Shown here in pieces: positions 55,247-63,416 of a stretch of 64,000 nucleotides of DNA. A program made the translations under genes and the position numbers. The stretch comes from Mesorhizobium sp. L-8-3 (lineage in GTDB: Bacteria; Pseudomonadota; Alphaproteobacteria; Rhizobiales; Rhizobiaceae). The stretch spans positions 1,240,001-1,304,000 of the forward strand of contig NZ_AP023262.1 in the NCBI RefSeq assembly GCF_016756615.1, written 5' to 3'. The stretch's first letter is position 1. Each line of letters begins with the position of its first letter. Under the pieces are notes generated by a model. The model did not search any database. It had not been told where the DNA came from and saw only the letters and a program-made list of their open reading frames with translations.

Positions 55247-58200
55247 CTACGCCCAGGCCATGTTTTCCTGCAGGGCGGCGGAACCGGGCGTTCCGGGTTC
55301 CTTCCGGTAGTTGAGCGCCAGATGGTCCGGCGTCACATAGCCGAGCGCGAGGTCGCGGGCGATCGCCGCGGGTTCGCGCTCGGCGGAATTGCCGTATCCG
55401 GCGCCTCCAGCCAGGACGAGTTCCACTACCTGGTCGGTACGGTGCAGCGAAACCAGCTCGCCTGTGCCGCAATCGCGCAGCACGCGGCCGTCCGTGGAGA
55501 GCACGCGCCCACGGGCCCCGCCGCCGGCCTTTCCGCCGAACAGACCTTCGATCGGATTGTCGACGCCCTCAGGGTAGACGGAAACGAGCATCTCCAGCCC
55601 GTCCTCGTCACGCTTGCGGAAGCGCACGACCTGGCCCAATCCGCCCCGCATCCTGCCGGCGCCGCCGCTGTCGGCGAGGAATGCCTTCTCCATCACCAGG
55701 ACCGGCACGCGGCTTTCCATCAGTTCGATGGACGTATTGGCCGCCGAGGTCGGCCAGAGCAGCGAGGAATGGCCGTCGCCGCGCTGCGAGCCACCCTGGC
55801 CGCCGCCGCAGAAGAGCATGTCCGAATAGAACTGCCCGTCCTTGGTCTGGCCATAGACATTCGCTGCCACCGCAAGCCCGGTGAAGGACTGGACCATATC
55901 CGGCGAGGCCGACGCGAGCGCGGCAAAGATGTTCGGCGCGAGATACCAGCCGGTGCGCGTGCGCAGGTTCACCGACGCCGGATAGGTCGGATTCAGGATC
56001 GATCCCTCCGGCGCGGTCACGGTGAACGGGCGATAGCATCCGGCATTGCCGCGCACAGTGGGCGTGAGCATGCACTTCAGCGGATAGGTCGCGTGGGCCG
56101 CCGTGTAGTTCAGCGTCGAGTTCAGGCCGCCCTGCGGCAGTTGCGGCGGGGCGCCGTCGAAGTCCACCGTAATGCTGTCGTCCTCCACCTTCACAAGAAC
56201 CGGATAGCTGATCTTTTCGCCCAGCGGGTTGTTGGTGATGACCGAGCGGTATTCGCCATCGGGCAGCGCCCGGATGGCGTCGCGCATGGCCTTTTCGGAC
56301 AGGCCCTGGACGACCTCGGCCAAGGCGCCCAGATCATGCATTCCGTAGTCGTGCATGAAGGCGTCCAGCCGTTCCGCACCGAGCGTATTGGCCGCGACGA
56401 AGGAGAAGATGTCGCCCAGGACCTGTTCGCCGTTGCGGACGTTCTGGCGAATGAGCTGGATCAGCGTCTCGTTGGGTTTTCCCTCCTCGAAAAGCTTCAT
56501 CGGCGGGATCTGCAGGCCTTCCTCGTAGATCTCGCGGGCATGGAGCGAGTCCTTTGTGCCCCCGATGTCCGAGACGTGCCCGACCGTGCCCATCAGGCCC
56601 ACAAGACGGCCATTGCGGAAAGCGGGCGTCACGATGGCGATGTCGAAGAGATGGCCGGCGCAGAGCCAGGGGTCGTTGGTGATCAGCACATCGCCGGGCT
56701 TGAGCGTCTCCGCCGGATAACGCGCCAGCAGTGCCTTGACCGCCCGGGGAAGCGTCAGGTTGAAAACCGGCATCGCACGCGGGCTGTGGGCAAGCGTTTC
56801 TCCGTCCTTGTCGAGGAGTTCGCAGGCAAAGTCCTGTGCCTCGGCGATCACGAGCGAAAACGCGGTCCTGCACACCGTAAGCCACATCTCCTCCACGACA
56901 TTGACGAGGCGTGACCACATGATTTCGAGGCCGATCGGGTCGCCCTTGATGCGCGCGACTGCTTCGGCCCGCGACATGTCGGCAGTCACGAACGCCTCGA
57001 CGGTCTTGAGTGCACCGACCCGGACGCAAAGATTCTGGCCAGCGTCGATCGTCACGCTGTCCGACGGGCCGATGACGGTGGTGGACTCCCGTTCCTCGAT
57101 GATCGCCGGGCCGGGGATCGTGTCGCCGGTCCGCAGCGCATAGCGGTCATAGACCGCGGTGCTGAACTCTCCTTCGTCGAACCAGCAGACGCGGTGCCCC
57201 TTGATCCGGGCCGCAGTGTCGCCGCCGCCCGTCGCGCCGGTCAGCGAAAGTTCCGGCGTGGGGCCGGCGACGCGAACGCGGAAGTTGACGGTTTCGAAGC
57301 GCGCGCCCTCGAAGGGCGCGGCATAGCGGGCCGAATAGGCACGCACGAAGGCCTCGCGTATGGCCGGAAGGTCGGCCTCGCCCAGTGCGGTGGCGGGAAG
57401 CGGCACGCTGATGTCGTGCATTTGGCCCACCAGGCGCATGTCTGCGCTGCGTTCGACCACGATGTCCAATGCCGCGATGCCCGAACGGGCAAGATGGTGG
57501 CGGCCCTCATTCTCGAGGTCCGTCAGCAGTCTGTTGACCGCTTCCGCATCGAAGCCGGCCTTCAGTTCCACGCGCAGCGATCGCACGCCCTCGAAGGACA
57601 GCGGAGCGGCGAGAAAACCGAGCGCGGATGCGGCGCCCGACGCGGGCGGGATCAGGACGGAACCGATGCCCATCGCGCGTGCCACGTCGACAGCATGGGC
57701 GGGGCCCGCACCGCCGAACCCGACCATGGAGTATTCGCGCGGATCCTTGCCGCGTTCCACAAGATGAACACGCGCCGCCGAGGCCATGCTCTCCACGACC
57801 ACCTTGTGGATGCCGAGCGCGGCCTGCTCGATCGTCAGTCCCAGCGGCTCCGCCACGCGTGCGATCGCGGCGCGGGCGGCTTCGAGGTCGAGCTTCATGC
57901 GGCCGCCGAGGAAGAAGTCGGGATCGTAGTAGCCCAGCGTCAGGTTGGCGTCGGTGACGGTCGGCTCGTGGCCGCCCATGCCATAGCATGCCGGTCCCGG
58001 ATCGGAGCCGGCGGACTGGGGGCCGACCTTCAAGAGGCCGACGTCGTCGATTGCCGCGATCGAACCGCCGCCGGCGCCGATTTCGATCATCTCGATCACG
58101 GGCGCCTTGATCGGCAGGCCGGAACCCTTGACGAATCGGTGGACGCGCGCGGCCTCCATCATGGGCGAGATTTCGGCGCGGCCATTCTCGATCATGCAGG

Positions 58201-59098
58201 CCTTGGCGGTCGTACCCCCCATGTCGAAGGAAATGACGTCGGAAAGCCCGGCTCCATGACCGAACAGCGCGGTGGCGAGTCCGCCGCCGGCCGGGCCGCT
58301 TTCCAGGAGGCGGATCGGAAAGTCACGTGCGGTCTCTAGCGACATGAGCCCGCCGGCGGAATGCATGAGCCGTAGCGAACCTGTGAAGCCCGCGCTGCGC
58401 AAGGATCTCTCCAGCTTGGTGAGGTATCGGTGCATCAAGGGCTGCACGAAGGCATTGGCACAGGTTGTCACCGTACGCTGGTATTCGCCCATTTCCGCCA
58501 CGACCTCGCTCGACATCGAGATCGAAAGCTCCGGGAAGGCGGCTCGGATGATGTCGGCGGCGCGACGTTCGTGCGCGGCATTGGCATAGGAATGGATGAA
58601 GGCAATGGACACGGCTTCGCAGCCCTGCGCGACCAGCGATTTCGCTGCCAGGAGAACCTGAGAGTCGTCGAGGGGCGTTTCCACCTCGCCCGCGGCCGTC
58701 ATGCGCTCATCGACCTCGAGGCGCAGGTCGCGGCTGACCATCGGATCGGGAAACGAGACGAAAAGATCATAGATGTCGTAACGCTGTTCCGTTCCCATCT
58801 CGAGCAGGTCCCGGAAACCGCGGGTCGTGATGAGGCCGACCGGCGCGCCCTTGCGCTCGATGACGGCGTTGGTGACCAGGGTCGTGCCGTGAACGATCTC
58901 GCCGACATCGCGATGGGTGATGTCGCGAAGCGCGAGGAGCTCCTCCAGGCCAAGAAGCGCGGCCTGGGACGGGTCGTGAGGTGTCGTCAGCCGCTTGTGA
59001 AGCGTGACGGAGTGGTTCTCGCGGTCATAGAGAACGAAGTCGGTGAAGGTTCCACCGATGTCGAACCCCACGCGCCAGCGGTTCTGCAGATCGCTCAT
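55247..59098 (-). CDS. Fused hydantoinase/5-oxoprolinase (HyuA-HyuB)
   Basis: A 1,283-residue protein joining both halves of ATP-dependent hydantoinase/oxoprolinase. The first about 690 residues are HyuA-like, with the ASKHA nucleotide motif GFDIGGTFTDFVL (12-24) and SFDMGGTTAKACM; the rest is HyuB-like, with VFNLTLPRAV, ITNDPWLCAGH, VGHVSDIGG and the GGAGRMRGGLGQVVRF end region. Bacterial systems more often keep the halves separate; the fused length is that of eukaryotic 5-oxoprolinase. It likely opens a cyclic amide such as a hydantoin or 5-oxoproline using ATP. It overlaps iclR by four bases and precedes the transporter genes. Confidence 0.92.
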   Translation of the reverse strand: MSDLQNRWRVGFDIGGTFTDFVLYDRENHSVTLHKRLTTPHDPSQAALLGLEELLALRDITHRDVGEIVHGTTLVTNAVIERKGAPVGLITTRGFRDLLEMGTEQRYDIYDLFVSFPDPMVSRDLRLEVDERMTAAGEVETPLDDSQVLLAAKSLVAQGCEAVSIAFIHSYANAAHERRAADIIRAAFPELSISMSSEVVAEMGEYQRTVTTCANAFVQPLMHRYLTKLERSLRSAGFTGSLRLMHSAGGLMSLETARDFPIRLLESGPAGGGLATALFGHGAGLSDVISFDMGGTTAKACMIENGRAEISPMMEAARVHRFVKGSGLPIKAPVIEMIEIGAGGGSIAAIDDVGLLKVGPQSAGSDPGPACYGMGGHEPTVTDANLTLGYYDPDFFLGGRMKLDLEAARAAIARVAEPLGLTIEQAALGIHKVVVESMASAARVHLVERGKDPREYSMVGFGGAGPAHAVDVARAMGIGSVLIPPASGAASALGFLAAPLSFEGVRSLRVELKAGFDAEAVNRLLTDLENEGRHHLARSGIAALDIVVERSADMRLVGQMHDISVPLPATALGEADLPAIREAFVRAYSARYAAPFEGARFETVNFRVRVAGPTPELSLTGATGGGDTAARIKGHRVCWFDEGEFSTAVYDRYALRTGDTIPGPAIIEERESTTVIGPSDSVTIDAGQNLCVRVGALKTVEAFVTADMSRAEAVARIKGDPIGLEIMWSRLVNVVEEMWLTVCRTAFSLVIAEAQDFACELLDKDGETLAHSPRAMPVFNLTLPRAVKALLARYPAETLKPGDVLITNDPWLCAGHLFDIAIVTPAFRNGRLVGLMGTVGHVSDIGGTKDSLHAREIYEEGLQIPPMKLFEEGKPNETLIQLIRQNVRNGEQVLGDIFSFVAANTLGAERLDAFMHDYGMHDLGALAEVVQGLSEKAMRDAIRALPDGEYRSVITNNPLGEKISYPVLVKVEDDSITVDFDGAPPQLPQGGLNSTLNYTAAHATYPLKCMLTPTVRGNAGCYRPFTVTAPEGSILNPTYPASVNLRTRTGWYLAPNIFAALASASPDMVQSFTGLAVAANVYGQTKDGQFYSDMLFCGGGQGGSQRGDGHSSLLWPTSAANTSIELMESRVPVLVMEKAFLADSGGAGRMRGGLGQVVRFRKRDEDGLEMLVSVYPEGVDNPIEGLFGGKAGGGARGRVLSTDGRVLRDCGTGELVSLHRTDQVVELVLAGGAGYGNSAEREPAAIARDLALGYVTPDHLALNYRKEPGTPGSAALQENMAWA

Positions 59099-59853
59099 TC
59101 CAGGGTGTCCTTTCTGTCTAATCCGGGGGCGACGAAGGCGCGGTCGCCCAGGTCTTCGGCAATCCGGGCGGCGCCCGTCCCGAGGGCGGCGATCATCTGG
59201 TCGCGCCCCTCGGCATCCACGAGTGCGTGGGGGTAAACGATACAGAGGCTTACGGCCTCGTCGGTGAGGACATCCGCGACGGCGATGGCGATCGCGTCGA
59301 CGCCAGGTGTCGCCTCCTGGCTGGAATAGGCGTAGCCCTGACGCCGCACCTTCGCGAGTTGCGCGGGCAGGTCGGCCATCGCCCTGTGGCCGGCATAGAG
59401 CTCAAGCACCTCATCCTCGCTCAGCCGCGCCAGGAGCGAACGGCCGGTCGCGCTGAGATGGGCGGGCAGCCGCCGGCCGATGTTGCTGACCACGCGCAGC
59501 GTGTTGGTGCCCTGGAAGTCGGCCACGGCGGTCACTTCCTGGCCGTCCCTCACCGAGATGTAGCCTGTATGGCCGAAGCTGCTGCTCACTCCGGCGACGA
59601 CTTCGCTGGCGCGGCCGATCAGTATCGAGGAGCGCCGGTAGGCCGCCGCGAGATCCAGCATCAGGCGCCCGGGACGGTGCCGATGGGTGTCGCCGATCGT
59701 CTCGAGCATCCTGGCTTCCCGCATCGCCTTGAGCAGGCGCGAGGCATTGGCCTTGGGCATGCCAAGCCGCTTCACGATGTCGGAGACCGTAAGGTCGGGA
59801 CAGTCGTTGCCAAAGCATCTCAGCACATCGGCGGCATTCTTCAGGACCGACAT
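59095..59853 (-). CDS. IclR-family transcriptional regulator
   Basis: A 252-residue regulator with an N-terminal winged helix-turn-helix (about 19-45, LTVSDIVKRLGMPKANASR) and a C-terminal GAF-like effector domain. The ATG at 59853 lies four bases after GGAGG; a TTG one codon upstream is less likely. It is the first gene of the minus-strand operon and so controls itself and the catabolic genes. A palindrome with three TGGAAC half-sites sits just upstream of its start. Confidence 0.92.
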   Translation of the reverse strand: MSVLKNAADVLRCFGNDCPDLTVSDIVKRLGMPKANASRLLKAMREARMLETIGDTHRHRPGRLMLDLAAAYRRSSILIGRASEVVAGVSSSFGHTGYISVRDGQEVTAVADFQGTNTLRVVSNIGRRLPAHLSATGRSLLARLSEDEVLELYAGHRAMADLPAQLAKVRRQGYAYSSQEATPGVDAIAIAVADVLTDEAVSLCIVYPHALVDAEGRDQMIAALGTGAARIAEDLGDRAFVAPGLDRKDTLE

Positions 59854-59866
59854 CAATCCTCCGGCC

Positions 59867-59894
59867 GTTCCATAAAATGGAACCTAAGTTCCAC
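59867..59894. promoter_or_regulatory. Probable operator of the IclR regulator
   Basis: GTTCCAT (59867-59873) and ATGGAAC (59877-59883) form a perfect palindrome with a 3-base centre, and a third half-site GTTCCAC follows at 59888-59894. GTTCC/GGAAC half-sites are known for several IclR-family proteins. Its place 14 bases before the start fits autorepression. Confidence 0.65.
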
Positions 59895-60073
59895 TATTTG
59901 CAACCAATGGAGCTTCGCGGCCGTTCGGTCAAGGGAAAAAAGCGCTGCGCGCGCAAGGATCGGCCGAAGCATGCGGGCGCCGGCGCGAAACGGCAGCGCC
60001 TCGCCCGCCCGGCCGATGCGCGGCCGCGCGACGCTCTCAGGTCAACGAGCTGTTTTTGCGGGCTGAATCGCCC

Positions 60074-61228
60074 TCAGGCGGCACCGCGGACTTCGACGAG
60101 GCGGGCCAGCAGGCTGGCGCCGACCGGCAGGATCGTATCGTCGAAAACAAATCCCGGATTGTGCAGCGGAACGGTACCGCCGTGCCCCAGATTGAAAAAC
60201 GCGCCGGGCACGACGTTCAGAAGATCGGCCATGTCCTCCGACCCCATCGTCAGTTCGGCGCTCGGCTGCGCCTTTTCCCCGACGATCTCGCGCGCAACCT
60301 CGATGAGGTCGTCCACGCGCTGCGGATCGTTCGAAAGGACGCCGAAGACGTTGCGGATATCGGCCGTGATCTCGATCTCATGAGCAAGCGCGAAGCCCGC
60401 GCAGAGTTTGCGGATGCGCGTCTCGATCATCTCGCCGTCGGCTTCGTCGAAATAGCGGAACGTGCCGCGAAGGACGGCGGTCTCCGGGATGACGTTGTAG
60501 GCGGAGCCGGCATGGAATTGTGTGACCGACACGACCGCGGGATGCGTCGGGTCGGTGTTGCGCGAGACGATCTCCTGCATCTCCTTCACCAGGCCCGAGC
60601 CGATGGTGATCGGATCGCGGCTGGCCTGGGGCATCGCTCCATGACTGCCGCGACCATGAAGGGTGATGTCAAAGAAGCCCGCACCGGCCTGCGCCTTGCC
60701 CGGCCGTATCGTCAGCTGGGAATGCTCATTATACGGAGAGTTGTGCATTCCATACAGTTCGTCACAGGGGAAGCGGTCGAAGAGCCGGTCGCGCAGCATG
60801 GCCCGGGCGCCGCCAAGCCCTTCCTCTGCGGGCTGGAAGATCAATACGGCGCGACCAGCGAAATTGCGCGTCTCGGCGAGATAGCGCGCTGCACCGAGCA
60901 GCATCGTGGTGTGCCCGTCGTGCCCGCAGCCATGAAATACGCCGGGGTTTTTCGACGCATAGGGAAGGTTCGTCAGCTCTTCCATCGGCAGGGCGTCCAT
61001 ATCGGCCCGCAACCCGATGCTGCGTCCCGGTCTGACTCCTTCGATAACGCCCACGACGCCAGTGCCGCCGATACCGCGCTCGACGGCAATGCCCCAGCTT
61101 TCAAGCAGATCGGCCACCCGTTGCGACGTGCGATGCTCTTCGAAGCCAAGTTCGGGATGCTGGTGGAAGTCTCGGCGTATCGCGGTGAGGTCGTCGGCAA
61201 ACTGGGCGATCTGTTCAATCACAGGCAT
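60074..61228 (-). CDS. M20 amidohydrolase (hippurate/N-acyl amino acid hydrolase type)
   Basis: A 384-residue dizinc-type amidohydrolase of the M20D group (HipO, IAA-amino acid hydrolase). FHQHPELGFEE, LRADMDALPM, HGCGHDGHT and FQPAEEGLGG are the metal and catalytic motifs, and GRGSHGAMPQASRDP lies in the dimerisation domain. It cleaves N-acyl or N-carbamoyl amino acids; the true substrate is unknown. It lies upstream of iclR on the same strand, and shares a 168-base divergent promoter region with a paralogue. Confidence 0.92.
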   Translation of the reverse strand: MPVIEQIAQFADDLTAIRRDFHQHPELGFEEHRTSQRVADLLESWGIAVERGIGGTGVVGVIEGVRPGRSIGLRADMDALPMEELTNLPYASKNPGVFHGCGHDGHTTMLLGAARYLAETRNFAGRAVLIFQPAEEGLGGARAMLRDRLFDRFPCDELYGMHNSPYNEHSQLTIRPGKAQAGAGFFDITLHGRGSHGAMPQASRDPITIGSGLVKEMQEIVSRNTDPTHPAVVSVTQFHAGSAYNVIPETAVLRGTFRYFDEADGEMIETRIRKLCAGFALAHEIEITADIRNVFGVLSNDPQRVDDLIEVAREIVGEKAQPSAELTMGSEDMADLLNVVPGAFFNLGHGGTVPLHNPGFVFDDTILPVGASLLARLVEVRGAA

Positions 61229-61396
61229 GGCGGACCGTCATTCTTGGCTACGGCCAGTCTGTGGCACCTGTGTCTTGTGAAGGCAAGCGTTTCGTCCTAC
61301 GGGCATCGAATGGTCGAGCACGCACGGCCTTCCATCCGGAACGCCGGCTTTTGCGTGGTATGACGAATGAAATCCAGCCAGCTGAAAGGGGAAAAG

Positions 61397-62575
61397 ATGG
61401 CGATCCCAGACACGATCGAGGCGATAGCGGAAGAAGCCGCCCAGTGGCGCCGCCATCTTCACCAGTATCCCGAACTGTTGTTCGACTTGCCCATGACATC
61501 CGAATTCGTTGCCGGGAAACTGAGGTCGTTCGGCTGCGACGAGGTCGTGACAGGCATTGCGCGATCAGGCGTCGTCGCGGTCGTGAAGGGAAATCTCGGA
61601 AGCGGCCGCACCATCGCCCTGCGGGCCGACATGGACGCATTGCCGATGGCGGAACAGACCAATCTGCCGCACGCCTCGAAAGTGCTCGGCAGGATGCACG
61701 CTTGCGGCCACGACGGCCACACGGCGATGCTGCTGGCCTCCGCCCGCCACCTCGCCTCCGCGAGGGATTTCGCCGGAACGGTGGTGCTGGTCTTCCAGCC
61801 TGCCGAGGAGGGCGGAGCCGGCGGGCGCGTAATGATAGAGGAAGGGCTGCTGGAACGCTTCGGCATCGACGAGGTCTTCGGCATGCACAACGAGCCGGGC
61901 CGGCCGGTCGGCTCCTTCGCGATCCGGCCCGGACCGATGCTGGCAGCCGCCGACCGGTTCGTCATCACCCTGCGCGGCCGCGGCGGTCATGCGGCCTCGC
62001 CGCATGAAGCGCGCGACCCCGTGCTGGCCTGCGCGCATCTGGTGACGGCGCTCCAGTCGATCGCCTCGCGCCATGTCGATCCCTTCGACCCGGTGGTGGT
62101 ATCGGTCACCCACATGGCGGGCGGAAGCGTCGAGGCTCTCAATGTGATTCCGGAAACGGCGGTCATCGGCGGCACGATACGAACGATCGATCCGGCAACC
62201 CGGCAAGCGGTCGAGCAGCGTTTCCGGGATATCGTGACCAGTACTGCGCGGCTCTTCGAAGCGACTGCCGAGATCGAATGGCGACCCGGCTACCCGGTGA
62301 CGGTCAACGATCCGGCGATGACGACTGCCGCGATATCGGCCGCCTCCAGAGTCGCAGGATCTGATCGGGTCGACGGCAACTGTCCGTGCACGATGGGTGC
62401 GGAAGACTTTTCCTACATGCTCGAGAAGCGGCCTGGAGCGATCATCTGGCTTGGCAACGGCGACTCGGCCGGGCTTCACAATCCCGCTTACGATTTCAAC
62501 GACAATGCGATTATCCATGGCGTTCGCTACTGGACGACGCTCGTCAATGAGAGGCTGGCGTCGGCGGCCGGGTAA
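61397..62575 (+). CDS. M20 amidohydrolase (second paralogue)
   Basis: A 392-residue enzyme of the same M20D group, with RHLHQYPELLFDLP, LRADMDALPM, HACGHDGHTAM and FQPAEEGGAGG. Sequence differences from its neighbour are many, so it is not a recent duplicate. The ATG at 61397 is chosen because AAGGGG lies five bases before it; a start ten codons earlier has no such site. It is divergent from the first copy and may act on a different acyl group. Confidence 0.92.
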   Translation: MAIPDTIEAIAEEAAQWRRHLHQYPELLFDLPMTSEFVAGKLRSFGCDEVVTGIARSGVVAVVKGNLGSGRTIALRADMDALPMAEQTNLPHASKVLGRMHACGHDGHTAMLLASARHLASARDFAGTVVLVFQPAEEGGAGGRVMIEEGLLERFGIDEVFGMHNEPGRPVGSFAIRPGPMLAAADRFVITLRGRGGHAASPHEARDPVLACAHLVTALQSIASRHVDPFDPVVVSVTHMAGGSVEALNVIPETAVIGGTIRTIDPATRQAVEQRFRDIVTSTARLFEATAEIEWRPGYPVTVNDPAMTTAAISAASRVAGSDRVDGNCPCTMGAEDFSYMLEKRPGAIIWLGNGDSAGLHNPAYDFNDNAIIHGVRYWTTLVNERLASAAG

Positions 62576-62666
62576 TGACTGCGAGAATAGGGCCGCCCAC
62601 GCACAAGCTCGCGGCCCTCGAGGCGCTGCCGAAGCAGGCGCCACCCGGTAGAAAGCGCGCGCGGTT

Positions 62667-63416
62667 TCACCAGTCCCGATCGCGGATCAAGCTCTCCGCG
62701 GTCTCGAAATCGAGCCCCCGCTCGATCTTGAGATAGCCGATCACGCTCGCAAGCGTTGCCCAGGCGGTCTCGTCATGGACGAGATGGTGACTCAATATGC
62801 CGATCGGCACGCCGCCTCGCGCGCGCGCCTGCTCCAGGCGTCGACGCAGTTCCGCCGCCACGGCGTCCAGCCGGTGTCCGACCCGGCCGCCCGCCCAGTC
62901 CATGATGTCGACTTGCGTGTTGAGTTCGGGCAGCGACGTACCGGTGCGATGCCAGGATGCCGTAGAGACGGCCGAGAAGCCGCATTCGTGGATCCGCGCT
63001 GCGACATCGGGCGCGATCCTGTTCCATGGCGGCACCAATATATCAGACAGGCTGCCGGGGAAGAGTTCGGAAAGCCGCCGCCGCCCTTCGCGAAGCTCGG
63101 CCAGCACCTCGTCGGCGGCCCGCCCGCCGAGTTCGACCTTCTTCTCGCCCTCGGCCATATGGTTTTCATGAGCGAAACCGTGGACGCAGGGCGTCACGAG
63201 CGGCTCCCCGGCGAGGCGGTCGGCAAGAGGCGCGCCGGCCAAGGCCGGCACGACGGCGAGAAGCAGAGGCACGTCGAAGCGGCGGACGAGGCCGATCAGC
63301 CGGTCGAGGCGCGGGTCGGGCGCCGCGGCGTCGTCGTCGCGCAGCCAGAAACGCGGACGCATGCTCTCCCGTCGCCAGTTTTCCAGCTCGGCATCGACGT
63401 CGGCAAAGACACTCAC
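62667..63416 (-). CDS. Polysaccharide-deacetylase-like protein
   Basis: A 249-residue protein with a NodB-like deacetylase fold. FWLRDDDAAA (23-32) holds the metal-binding aspartates, CVHGFAHENHM the histidines, VPPWNRI the middle motif and LSHHLVHD the catalytic end, in family order but with variant spacing, as in uncharacterised members near glycosyltransferases. It starts with GTG overlapping the glycosyltransferase stop (GTGA). The substrate is not known. Confidence 0.8.
   Translation of the reverse strand: MSVFADVDAELENWRRESMRPRFWLRDDDAAAPDPRLDRLIGLVRRFDVPLLLAVVPALAGAPLADRLAGEPLVTPCVHGFAHENHMAEGEKKVELGGRAADEVLAELREGRRRLSELFPGSLSDILVPPWNRIAPDVAARIHECGFSAVSTASWHRTGTSLPELNTQVDIMDWAGGRVGHRLDAVAAELRRRLEQARARGGVPIGILSHHLVHDETAWATLASVIGYLKIERGLDFETAESLIRDRDW

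Noticed and set aside
55040..56914. A 624-codon plus-strand frame opposite the 3' half of the hydantoinase
   Set aside because: It mirrors the hydantoinase codons and matches no family.
62589..62618. Terminator between the second M20 gene and the deacetylase-like gene
   Set aside because: AGGGCCGC and GCGGCCCT can pair, but the loop is 14 bases and no T run follows on either strand.
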